This document shows, one piece after another, positions 24,782 through 31,060 of a DNA stretch of 31,060 nt. A program made the translations under genes and the position numbers. The DNA comes from CAZAGD01 sp049699975 (lineage in GTDB: Bacteria; Desulfobacterota; SM23-61): contig JBNAWB010000018.1 in NCBI GenBank assembly GCA_049699975.1, positions 1-31,060 of the forward strand, read 5' to 3'. The notes beneath the pieces are model-generated. The model ran no database searches and had not been told where the DNA came from. It saw only the letters and a program-made list of their open reading frames with translations. The stretch's first letter is position 1, and the number at the start of each line of letters is the position of its first letter.

Positions 24782-25591
24782 ATGTTCAACTGGTGGAAGC
24801 GCTATTCTCTTTTATTCACCATTCCTCTTTTTCTTTTTATTTCCCTTTTTCTTCTTTCCCGCTATGACCAGTATAAAGGGGAAACAAATTTTTTAGAGAA
24901 GACTTTGCGTCTTCTCGCTTATCCCTTGCAAAAAAATGTCCAAAGAGTCGTTGCCTGGGTGAAAGAGATCGGGGAGAGTTATATTTTTCTGGTCGGAGTG
25001 CAAGAAGAAAACAAAACTTTACGAAGGGAGATTAACGAACTTCGCCAAGAAAATACCCGCCTGCGCGAAATCATTCTTACGGAGGAAAGGTTAAAAAAAC
25101 TTTATGCTCACTATCCTAAAGTGGGAATTGTCGCTCAAATTATCGGGCGGGACCCATCCAGTTGGTTTAAAAGCTTATTGGTAGATAAAGGGCAGTTGGC
25201 CGGGGTGAAAAAAGATATGGTGGCTATAGGATCTGGTGGGGTAGTAGGGAGGGTGATCGATGTTTCTGCCCAAACCGCCAAAATTTTGCTCATCAACGAT
25301 CCGAACAGCGCCGTCGATGTCTTGATCCAGCGTTCCCGGGCTCAAGGAATTTTAGAGGGAAATGTGGAAGATTACTGTGTCCTTAAATACGTGCCTAAGG
25401 CAGAAGATATTCAAGTTGGCGATACGGTGCTCACTTCCGGGATTGGAGGAATTTTCCCCAAGGGCCTAATGATTGGCACAGTTCGCCGCGTGGATAAAAA
25501 AAGAGCAGGTATTTTCCAATACGTGGAGGTTAGCCCAGCCGTTGATTTTGCTAAATTAGAAGAATTGCTGATAATTCATGGGGAGCCATGA
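24782..25591 (+). CDS. mreC: Rod-shape determining protein MreC (269 aa)
   Basis: This is a membrane-anchored periplasmic partner of MreB and PBP2. One N-terminal membrane helix (about 9-27, SLLFTIPLFLFISLFLLS) is followed by a coiled coil (about 72-105, EENKTLRREINELRQENTRLRE split over heptads) and the beta-rich C-terminal domain (about 115-265, IGRDPSSWFKSLLVDKG; VLTSGIGGIFPKGLMIGTV). The stop overlaps the next gene (ATGA). No mreD, pbpA or rodA follows, as would be usual. Confidence 0.94.
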   Translation: MFNWWKRYSLLFTIPLFLFISLFLLSRYDQYKGETNFLEKTLRLLAYPLQKNVQRVVAWVKEIGESYIFLVGVQEENKTLRREINELRQENTRLREIILTEERLKKLYAHYPKVGIVAQIIGRDPSSWFKSLLVDKGQLAGVKKDMVAIGSGGVVGRVIDVSAQTAKILLINDPNSAVDVLIQRSRAQGILEGNVEDYCVLKYVPKAEDIQVGDTVLTSGIGGIFPKGLMIGTVRRVDKKRAGIFQYVEVSPAVDFAKLEELLIIHGEP

Positions 25592-26070
25592 AGATTCGTC
25601 CTATTGCGGAAAAAGATTGGACGACGCTTAAGAATATTGTCCAGGCCCAAGAACATTTTCGCCCGGCGGAAATCCGCGTCGCCTTAGAAATCATTGACTA
25701 TGCCTTAAAACAACAGCGGGAAGAAGATTATATAATCCGATTGGTGGAAGGGGAAGACCATGAAGTTTTGGGCTATGTTTGCTATGGTAAAGCTCCGCTG
25801 ACCGATGCTGTTTATGATCTGTATTGGATAATAGTCCATCCTGCTTATCAGAATCAAGGAGCAGGTTCGTTTCTGCTTAATTATGCGCAACAGGATTTAA
25901 GACGCCGTCAAGCCCGGCTTTTGCTTATTGAGACTTCATCTCTGCCCGCCTATGCTAAACCACGAGCTTTCTATGCCAAACATGGTTTTCAAGAAATAGC
26001 CCGGATAAAAGATTACTATGAACAAGGGGATGATAAAATAATTTTTGGCAAAGTCCTCAATTCTCAATAG
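25588..26070 (+). CDS. GNAT-family N-acetyltransferase (160 aa)
   Basis: This is an acetyl-CoA-dependent acyltransferase of unknown target. The GNAT core is seen in DLYWIIVHPAYQNQGAGSFLL (motif A, acetyl-CoA pyrophosphate loop QNQGAG, about 90-98) and PRAFYAKHGFQEIARI (motif B). It starts within the mreC stop (ATGA), so it is translationally coupled to mreC and occupies the place where mreD is expected. That may be chance or an operon-specific role. The acceptor cannot be predicted. Confidence 0.88.
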   Translation: MKIRPIAEKDWTTLKNIVQAQEHFRPAEIRVALEIIDYALKQQREEDYIIRLVEGEDHEVLGYVCYGKAPLTDAVYDLYWIIVHPAYQNQGAGSFLLNYAQQDLRRRQARLLLIETSSLPAYAKPRAFYAKHGFQEIARIKDYYEQGDDKIIFGKVLNSQ

Positions 26071-26148
26071 TCTTCTTATTTACCCTTTTACCATGAGAAA
26101 AAGCCTCCTTTGAGCAGTCCGCTAACAACCCCCTGGGCCCAGTATAAG

Positions 26149-26174
26149 TTTTTCAGCTAACTTTAGCTGGAAAT
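26149..26174 (+). terminator. Candidate hairpin downstream of the mreBC-GNAT operon
   Basis: TTTTTCAGCTAA CT TTAGCTGGAAAT folds into a long stem with a very short loop (CAGCTAA 26154-26160 / TTAGCTG 26163-26169, extended by U-A and U-G pairs). A clear T-tract is missing, so terminator function is uncertain. Confidence 0.35.
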
Positions 26175-26329
26175 TTTAAGGGTGTTTTCCTCTTTGACAG
26201 AGGTAAAAATCAGCGTATAATTTTATTAAATCATGGAGATAAATTGAATTAGCGTCATTTCTCCCTGAACTTTTTCCTCTTCCCAAAGTAAGAGTGACGC
26301 AATGGTGAGCAAGGGCCAAAAATAGGCCC

Positions 26330-26360
26330 GAGGCAGGCCGGAGGCAGGCCAGAGGCAGGC
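26330..26360 (+). repeat. Tandem repeat, three units of GAGGCAGGC at 11-bp period
   Basis: GAGGCAGGC occurs at 26330-26338, 26341-26349 and 26352-26360 with two variable bases between copies. A reverse-complementary GCCCGCCTCTGGCC lies near 26518-26531, so the units can pair with downstream sequence. Confidence 0.75.
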
Positions 26361-26423
26361 ATGAATGGAGAAGCATCGGCGGCAGAAGAAGTTATTTAAA
26401 ATTCACCAACGCTTTTCCGCAAA

Positions 26424-26479
26424 GGGCAGGCGGATCTTTAAACTAAGCAGAATGCTTAAGCTTCTGAATCCGCCCGCAC
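26424..26479 (+). repeat. Long inverted repeat / cruciform-like element
   Basis: GGCGGAT (26429-26435) pairs with ATCCGCC (26468-26474) and the stem extends past one mismatch to GC/GC. Inside, AAGC-AGAAT-GCTT forms a second small hairpin. This could be an RNA structure in a 5' leader or a REP-like DNA element. Confidence 0.5.
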
Positions 26480-26577
26480 CTATGGAAAATCCATCGCCTC
26501 ATGATTCTGAATGAATGCCCGCCTCTGGCCTCTTCACCAAAATAAACTAATTATGACCCATTCTCAATAGGGAGAGG

Positions 26578-28203
26578 GTGAAGGGGAAAGCTAAATTTTT
26601 AATGCCTATGCTCTCCTTTCTTAAAAAGAAAATAGAAAATATTAAAAAAGGAGAATCCCCTTTTCGGCAAAGACCTTTGGGTTTACAGACCAGAATTACC
26701 ATTTTAGTAGCCCTCATCGTCGTCAGCGTCTTGGTCATTTTTTCCTATTTGGAATTCCGCCTCACCGAGCATGCTCATCGGGAACTTTTGCGGGAAAGGG
26801 CTATTTACGTTATTCGCGAAATTGATTCCAAAATATATAGTGTTAAAGATTTAGAAAATAAATCCTTTTTGGAAGAAGAAATTGCGGGGTGGTTATATAC
26901 CCGCCCTTCTATAAAGAGTATTGATATTTTTGTTTTTCATAAAAATAGCTATAAGGTGCAGGCTTCCAGTGCCGAGAGAGTAGACATAGGTATTACTCAT
27001 CGAGACTTGGAATCAATAAAACTCGATCGGGTTATATCCGCCTTAAAAAATAACGGTGAAGAAAGCTATTGGGAAATTTTGGCCCCTTTGCATGTAGGCC
27101 GCAAAATAGTCGGTGGTCTGAAGGTGATCGTCTCTTTAGAAGAAGCGCAAGAATTCTTGGGTAAGAAGAAGACCAGGACCATTGTCTTCACTTTAGCGAG
27201 CGTAGCCATTTTAATCTTGATCTTAACTTTATTTTTTAGCCGAGCCATAAATCGACCTATCCAGCGCTTAGTTCAAGCTATGTCCCAAGCGGAAGAAGGC
27301 AAATTAAAAGTGGCGGTACCCATTAATTCTCGGGATGAACTGGGCCTTTTATCTGACCATTTTAATCGGATGCTGGCGCGCATCAACCAGTTTAACGAAG
27401 AATTAACTCGGCGGATAGAGGAGGCTACTAAAGAATTAGCCCAACGAAATGAGGAATTGAGAATAGCCAACGAATCTCTTTTCCAAGCGCAAAGAAAATT
27501 AGTGCAAGCAGAAAAATTATCTGCTTTAGGACATATGGCGGCTACTATGGCGCATGAAATTGGCACCCCTTTAAATTCCATTTCGGGATATATCCAGCTT
27601 ATGCTCATGGAAGGAAACCATTCAGAAGTAATGACCCGCCGCCTAAAAATTATTGAATCCCAGCTAGATCGTTTAACCCAGACCATCCGCAATTTGTTAA
27701 ACTCTACTCGTCAACCTGCTCCCAAACTGGAACCGTTAGATATAAACCAAGTGCTTGAGGAAGTTATTAATTTAACGCAACCCGGCATGTCAAGCCGCGG
27801 AATTCTATTGGTGCGGGAAATGACCCCGGGCCTCCCGAATATCCAGGGAGATCCCATGCTTTTGCAGCAAGTTTTTTTAAATCTTATAAATAACGCCCTA
27901 GATGCCATGAACACCGGGGGAACTTTAACCATTGGAACCAAATTGTCATCTCTTTCCGGAGAAGCTCCCTATATTGAAGTGGCCGTAGCTGATACAGGAG
28001 TGGGCATGTCTGAGGAAGTTAAGAAAAAAGCTACGGAACCTTTCTTCACCACAAAGGAACCGGGTAAAGGGGCGGGTTTGGGGTTGGCTATTTGCGATGA
28101 AATTATACGCAGTCATGGCGGGAAGCTTTTAGTAGAGAGTGCCTTGGGAAAGGGTTCGACTATGCGGGTAATGCTTCCTATTACGGCAACGGAGGAAGTT
28201 TAA
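26578..28203 (+). CDS. Sensor histidine kinase, NtrB/ZraS/AtoS type (541 aa)
   Basis: This is a membrane sensor that phosphorylates the NtrC-type regulator encoded 4 nt downstream. Membrane helices are about 38-57 (RITILVALIVVSVLVIFSYL) and 200-221, with a periplasmic sensor of about 140 residues between (no family recognised). A HAMP domain spans about 222-275 and a coiled linker about 275-312. The H-box is MAATMAHEIGTPLNS with H326. The HATPase region has NLINNALDAMNTGG, DTGVGMSEE and GAGLGLAICDEI. HEIGTPLN is typical of kinases paired with sigma-54 activators. GTG 26578 is used, with GGGAGAGG adjacent; ATG 26602 or 26608 is an alternative start. Confidence 0.88.
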   Translation: MKGKAKFLMPMLSFLKKKIENIKKGESPFRQRPLGLQTRITILVALIVVSVLVIFSYLEFRLTEHAHRELLRERAIYVIREIDSKIYSVKDLENKSFLEEEIAGWLYTRPSIKSIDIFVFHKNSYKVQASSAERVDIGITHRDLESIKLDRVISALKNNGEESYWEILAPLHVGRKIVGGLKVIVSLEEAQEFLGKKKTRTIVFTLASVAILILILTLFFSRAINRPIQRLVQAMSQAEEGKLKVAVPINSRDELGLLSDHFNRMLARINQFNEELTRRIEEATKELAQRNEELRIANESLFQAQRKLVQAEKLSALGHMAATMAHEIGTPLNSISGYIQLMLMEGNHSEVMTRRLKIIESQLDRLTQTIRNLLNSTRQPAPKLEPLDINQVLEEVINLTQPGMSSRGILLVREMTPGLPNIQGDPMLLQQVFLNLINNALDAMNTGGTLTIGTKLSSLSGEAPYIEVAVADTGVGMSEEVKKKATEPFFTTKEPGKGAGLGLAICDEIIRSHGGKLLVESALGKGSTMRVMLPITATEEV

Positions 28204-28207
28204 GATT

Positions 28208-29572
28208 ATGACCCCTATTCACGTATTAGTTGTAGATGATGATGTGATAACTTGTAATCTCTTGGAAGAAGTTTTGGCCAAAGAAGGTTATCTGGTAGAT
28301 AAAGCCCTATCTGGCCAGGAAGCAATTCAGAAAGGGGAAAGCCAGTTGTTCGACGTGGTGCTTTCTGATATCCGGATGGCGGAAGTAGATGGCATGGCCG
28401 TGCTAAAAGCTTTTAAACAAAGAAGCCCGGATACGATCGTCATCATGATGACGGCTTTTGGTTCGATCGAGACAGCCATTCAAGCCATCAAAGAAGGAGC
28501 TTTTGATTATGTGAGCAAACCTTTCAAGTTAGACGAAATTAAATTGACTATCCAGCGCGCTCTGGAGCAGAGAAAATTATTTAAAGAAAATGCCCTTTAT
28601 CGACAAGAATTAATTACCAAATATAAATTGGAGAATATTGTCGGGCGCAGCCCACAGATGCTCAAGATTTATAAAACCATAGCGCGCGTGGCGGATAGTA
28701 AATCAACCGTGCTCATTACTGGAGAAAGTGGCACGGGTAAAGAATTAATTGCCCGGGCCATTCATTATAATAGTTCGCGGGCCAGCCGGCCATTTATAGC
28801 GATTGATTGTAGTTCTCTCGCCGAAAACCTTCTGGAAAGTGAACTTTTTGGGCATGTGCGGGGAGCTTTTACTGGGGCCATTGCTAATAAGCGAGGTCTT
28901 TTCGAGGAAGCCAACAATGGCACTTGTTTTCTGGATGAAATAGGCGATATAAGCTTGGCCATGCAGGCCAAGCTTTTAAGAGTATTGCAGGAGCATGAGA
29001 TAAAGCGGGTAGGCGGAACAGAGACCATAAAGATTGATGTGCGCATCATTGCGGCTACCAATAAAAACCTGGAAGCATTAGTGGCGGAAAAGAAGTTTCG
29101 GGAAGATCTTTTTTATCGCCTAAATGTAGTGACCATTCACCTTCCTCCTTTGCGGGAGCGTCTTGAAGATATTGAACTTCTGGCCGAACATTTTTTAAAT
29201 AAATTTGCCACAGAAAACAATAAGCCTGTCCCGCATCTTTCTAAAGAGGCCTTGGAACTTTTGAAGCGCTATAATTGGCCCGGCAATGTGCGCGAATTAG
29301 AAAATGTAATCGAGCGAGCTGTTACTCTTGCCCAACGCCCTTTAATTCTTCCTGAAGATTTGCCACGCCGTATCCGCCAGGAACAGGCGTCTCCTGCGAC
29401 GGTCGGATTTTTGCCTTCCAAAATTCCTTTATCAGAGTTAGAAAAAATATATATTAAAAAAGTTTTAGAAGAGACCGGCGGCAATAAGAAAAAAGCTGCC
29501 GAAATTTTGGGAATTGATCGCCGTACACTTTATCGCATGGCCGCCCGCTATGGGTTAAATTTTAAAAAATAG
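28208..29572 (+). CDS. NtrC-family sigma-54-dependent response regulator (454 aa)
   Basis: This is a transcription activator that opens sigma-54 promoters. The receiver domain is residues 1-120 with D10-D12, phosphoacceptor D54 (VLSDIRM) and K104 (YVSKPF). The AAA+ domain is about 143-380 with Walker A GESGTGKE (172-179), the sigma-54-contacting GAFTGA loop (219-224), Walker B FLDEIG (241-246) and NWPGNVRELEN. The Fis-type HTH at the C-terminus is GGNKKKAAEILGIDRRTLYR. A likely target is just downstream: an 18-bp palindrome and a -24/-12 promoter before a lipoprotein gene. Confidence 0.95.
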   Translation: MTPIHVLVVDDDVITCNLLEEVLAKEGYLVDKALSGQEAIQKGESQLFDVVLSDIRMAEVDGMAVLKAFKQRSPDTIVIMMTAFGSIETAIQAIKEGAFDYVSKPFKLDEIKLTIQRALEQRKLFKENALYRQELITKYKLENIVGRSPQMLKIYKTIARVADSKSTVLITGESGTGKELIARAIHYNSSRASRPFIAIDCSSLAENLLESELFGHVRGAFTGAIANKRGLFEEANNGTCFLDEIGDISLAMQAKLLRVLQEHEIKRVGGTETIKIDVRIIAATNKNLEALVAEKKFREDLFYRLNVVTIHLPPLRERLEDIELLAEHFLNKFATENNKPVPHLSKEALELLKRYNWPGNVRELENVIERAVTLAQRPLILPEDLPRRIRQEQASPATVGFLPSKIPLSELEKIYIKKVLEETGGNKKKAAEILGIDRRTLYRMAARYGLNFKK

Positions 29573-29598
29573 GGGCATTTTGCCTCACATAGCGGAAG

Positions 29599-29616
29599 TG
29601 TCTCAAATTTGAAACA
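29599..29616. promoter_or_regulatory. Near-perfect 18-bp palindrome, candidate enhancer (UAS)
   Basis: TGTCTCAAATTTGAAACA is symmetric at 16 of 18 positions. It lies about 170 bp upstream of the -24/-12 promoter, a usual distance for binding sites of NtrC-type activators, and immediately after the activator gene. Binding is inferred. Confidence 0.5.
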
Positions 29617-29783
29617 TATTGTAATTTTTTAATTTTTTTAAAAAAAGAGATTAGTGAGGCAATTTTCCTCATTTTAAAGTTTTCATTTCGGCAAAATATT
29701 TCTTCCCTTCCTCCCCTCAATTTTTAACTAATTAAAATCATTGGAAAATTTATTCAATTCTTTTTCTGCAGAGATAAAAAAGA

Positions 29784-29799
29784 TGGTATTTTTTTTGCT
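29784..29799 (+). promoter_or_regulatory. sigma-54 (-24/-12) promoter
   Basis: TGGTATTTTTTTTGCT matches the consensus TGGCAC-N5-TTGCW with GG and GC exactly 10 nt apart. It ends 33 nt before the ATG of the lipoprotein gene, so transcription would start near 29810. It is A+T-rich around, as usual, which slightly raises the chance-match risk. Confidence 0.7.
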
Positions 29800-29832
29800 A
29801 AAAAATAAATAGATTACGAATATTTTAGAAAA

Positions 29833-30156
29833 ATGAAGTTAAATAAAGAGATAATACTGGGCCTAATCATTTTAAGTTGGGGTATTTTATCTGTTTCAGG
29901 TATTTCAGGGTGTAGCGATATAAAAAATGAAAATGAAAGGCTGAAACAAGAAATAGCTAATTTGACTGCCGAAAATGAGAAATTAAGGAAGGAACTGAGT
30001 ACTTTACGCGATGAAAATTCCAAAATGCATATTCATTTGGCCCAACTGAACCTGCAGATTGCTTCTTTACAAAATGAAATCCAATTATTGCAAAAAGATA
30101 TTGATAAATTCAGAACCCAGTTGAAAGGGGAAGAGAAAAAGAATAAAAAACCTTAG
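29833..30156 (+). CDS. Small coiled-coil lipoprotein (107 aa)
   Basis: The signal peptide has lipobox ISGC with lipidated C27. The mature part is almost one long coiled coil (about 30-95) built on Leu/Ile/Asn-Glu heptads (ENERLKQEIANLTAENEKL and on), like Lpp or other envelope spacers. The C-terminus is a Lys-rich tail (EEKKNKKP). Asp at +3 after Cys does not give a clear sorting rule here. It has no good ribosome site (TTTTAGAAAA). It lies first behind the sigma-54 promoter, so it is the most direct candidate target of the upstream two-component system. Function is unknown; a structural or stress role is a guess. Confidence 0.75.
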   Translation: MKLNKEIILGLIILSWGILSVSGISGCSDIKNENERLKQEIANLTAENEKLRKELSTLRDENSKMHIHLAQLNLQIASLQNEIQLLQKDIDKFRTQLKGEEKKNKKP

Positions 30157-30202
30157 CCCCTTTCAGATTTTATATCGCATCAGAAAAGGAGGTGAATAAA
30201 AA

Positions 30203-30436
30203 ATGAAGAAACTAATTGCTTTATTAGTTGCCTTGGCTTTTGCCACGACCATGATGGTTGCTGCCTGCGCTAAGAAAGAAGAGCCAGCTAAACCAGCCGA
30301 GCCAGCTAAAGCAGCAGAACCGGCCAAAGCTCCTGAGCCCGAAAAGAAAGCTGAAGAAGCAAAGCCTGCGGAAGCTGCTAAACCGGCTGAACCAGCTAAA
30401 GCTCCTGAGCCTGCTAAAGAACCAGAAAAGAAGTAA
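30203..30436 (+). CDS. Low-complexity Pro/Ala/Lys/Glu-rich lipoprotein (77 aa)
   Basis: The signal peptide ends in lipobox VAAC (C22). After it the whole mature chain is built of short PAKPAEPAKA / PEPEKKAEE-type repeats with no folded domain. A very strong ribosome site (AAAGGAGGTG, about 6 nt) points to high expression. Such chains may act as flexible spacers anchored in the outer membrane. The repeat also makes slippage likely, so its length may vary between strains. No family is recognised. Confidence 0.75.
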   Translation: MKKLIALLVALAFATTMMVAACAKKEEPAKPAEPAKAAEPAKAPEPEKKAEEAKPAEAAKPAEPAKAPEPAKEPEKK

Positions 30437-30528
30437 TACTCTGCTGATTGAGTTAAAAAAGACGTGATTTAGAGAAGAAACACTTTTCGTAAGATTGGAT
30501 AATAACTTATTGAAAGGAGGTGAAAAAA

Positions 30529-30891
30529 ATGAAGAAAGCTCTGGCCATTTTGGTCGCCATTATGGCATTGGTGGCTTTTACTGGCGGATTAATGGCGCAG
30601 GAGAAGAAAGAAGCTCCGGCTCCGGCAGCCGAAAAGCCCAAAGCTCCTAAAATCCTGAAAGCCACAGGAACAGTAGTGGCTTATGAAGCTGGAAAGATGT
30701 TAAAGATTAAAGTTAAAGATAAAGAGATGGCTTTTGATATCGCTGCCGATGCTAAGGTAAAAGGCGAAGTAAAAGAAGGAGCTAAGGCTACCGTGTCCTA
30801 CAAGAAAGAAGGAGATAAGATGGTAGCCACGGCTATTACTGTAGCCGCTCCTAAGAAACCAGCTGAGCCCAAGCCAGCGGAAAAGAAATAA
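30529..30891 (+). CDS. Exported small beta-domain protein, DUF5666-like (120 aa)
   Basis: ATG 30529 was taken (AAAGGAGG about 8 nt upstream). The GTG nine bases earlier lies in the Shine-Dalgarno itself. The signal peptide is about 1-23 (LMA|QEKK). Between two Ala/Pro/Lys-rich tails lies one small domain (about 43-107) with a beta pattern (ATGTVVAYEAGKMLKIKVKD, then AKVKGEVKEGAKATVSYKK) like DUF5666-type periplasmic proteins of unknown function. The tail composition matches the preceding lipoprotein, which suggests the two work in the same layer. A perfect terminator follows. Confidence 0.75.
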   Translation: MKKALAILVAIMALVAFTGGLMAQEKKEAPAPAAEKPKAPKILKATGTVVAYEAGKMLKIKVKDKEMAFDIAADAKVKGEVKEGAKATVSYKKEGDKMVATAITVAAPKKPAEPKPAEKK

Positions 30892-30910
30892 GAATTTTAA
30901 AGTTGATCAA

Positions 30911-30947
30911 AAAGGCATAACCGAAAGAAGGTTATGCCTTTTTTTTT
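30911..30947 (+). terminator. Strong intrinsic terminator
   Basis: AAAGGCATAACC (30911-30922) pairs perfectly with GGTTATGCCTTT (30930-30941) across loop GAAAGAA and runs into a T-tract to 30947. It closes the three-gene envelope unit. Confidence 0.95.
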
Positions 30948-30960
30948 GAAAAATATAAGG

Positions 30961-30982
30961 ATTCTATTTTAAGAAATAGAAT
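30961..30982. repeat. Perfect 9-bp inverted repeat ATTCTATTT / AAATAGAAT
   Basis: The arms are 30961-30969 and 30974-30982 with a TAAG centre. It follows the terminator and has no T-tract, so it may be an operator for the next (unseen) gene. The rest of the window to 31060 shows no gene. Confidence 0.4.
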
Positions 30983-31060
30983 TAAGAAGCAAATAATTGA
31001 GCGTCGATCACTTTTTAAATTTCAGCTTAATTCAGGCGGGAGGGGGAGAGGCTCATTAAA

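Larger units (their letters stand above)
26071..26577. other. Structured, repeat-bearing intergenic region (507 nt)
   Basis: No convincing gene on either strand. It contains in order the candidate hairpin above, a GGGCC/GGCCC inverted repeat (26313-26329), three 11-bp tandem units (26330-26360) and a long cruciform-like element (26424-26479). It ends with CTCAATAGGGAGAGGG just before the kinase gene. No clear promoter for the kinase gene could be picked. Confidence 0.5.
29573..29832. promoter_or_regulatory. Control region between the activator and the lipoprotein genes
   Basis: This is a 260-nt A+T-rich stretch without a gene. GCCTCAC (29582-29588) and its complement GTGAGGC (29654-29660) flank the 18-bp palindrome. 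CCTCAT follows again at about 29667. Together with the sigma-54 promoter near 29790 the layout is that of an enhancer-dependent control region. Confidence 0.55.

Noticed and set aside
24364..24789. A 141-codon open frame on the - strand
   Set aside because: It is antisense to mreB with no family features; the open length follows from the codon use of mreB. The same applies to the 139-codon frame at 27273-27692 opposite the kinase gene.
1..31060. tRNA, rRNA, CRISPR arrays, transposases, phage genes
   Set aside because: No TTCGANTC-type T-loops in a tRNA setting, no rRNA-like stretches, no regularly spaced repeats with unique spacers and no recombinase motifs were seen on either strand. The three 11-bp tandem units at 26330 are too short for a CRISPR.

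Overview
The window suggests an anaerobic, selenium-using, Gram-negative bacterium, most likely of the Desulfobacterota (former Deltaproteobacteria). This is inferred from gene content only: HdrA-MvhD-formate dehydrogenase genes, pyruvate:ferredoxin oxidoreductase, a 2-hydroxyacyl-CoA dehydratase-type activator, a PpiD-like periplasmic chaperone, lipoproteins and a sigma-54 activator. No rRNA, tRNA, CRISPR array, transposase or phage gene is visible.

Region 1 (about 1-8053, + strand) is the most striking part. It is a tight operon of an Hdr/Mvh/Fdh redox complex: hdrA, mvhD, an FdhB-like Fe-S protein, fdhA and an HdrC/HdrB-like (CCG-domain) protein. Four of these five genes carry one in-frame UGA exactly where the family has a functional Cys or Sec. 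Each UGA is followed, 11-16 nt downstream, by a short hairpin with a G-bearing loop, as in bacterial SECIS elements. I therefore read them as four selenoproteins encoded within five genes, which ordinary gene calling would split into eight fragments. Two tiny ORFs precede hdrA, and one overlaps its start codon as ATGA. The inferred role is formate oxidation or CO2 reduction linked by flavin-based electron bifurcation to ferredoxin and a disulfide or membrane partner.

Region 2 (8054-12663) holds a small hypothetical gene, an AlkA-type DNA glycosylase whose N-terminus is encoded by a repeat-like hairpin, and, on the - strand, porGDAB (pyruvate:ferredoxin oxidoreductase) behind a clear TTGACA-N17-TAAAAT promoter.

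Region 3 (12664-18820) is the phosphate system. phoB-phoR on the + strand converge with pstS-pstC-pstA-pstB on the - strand. A four-repeat, 11-bp-period Pho box lies upstream of pstS, and an intrinsic-terminator-like hairpin separates pstS from pstC. phoU is absent from the window.

Region 4 (18820-23280) contains a possible decayed small ORF, a BadF/HgdC-type ATPase activator, a divergent acyl-CoA dehydrogenase and a PpiD-like PPIase. Region 5 (23280-26577) has mreB-mreC with a GNAT acetyltransferase overlapping mreC (no mreD next to it), flanked by repeat-rich intergenic DNA.

Region 6 (26578-31060) encodes an NtrB/ZraS-type sensor kinase and an NtrC-type sigma-54 activator. These are followed by a near-perfect 18-bp palindrome, a good -24/-12 promoter, and three small envelope protein genes ending in a strong terminator. 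This looks like a self-contained envelope-response module. Several dispersed intergenic repeats occur in more than one copy in the window.
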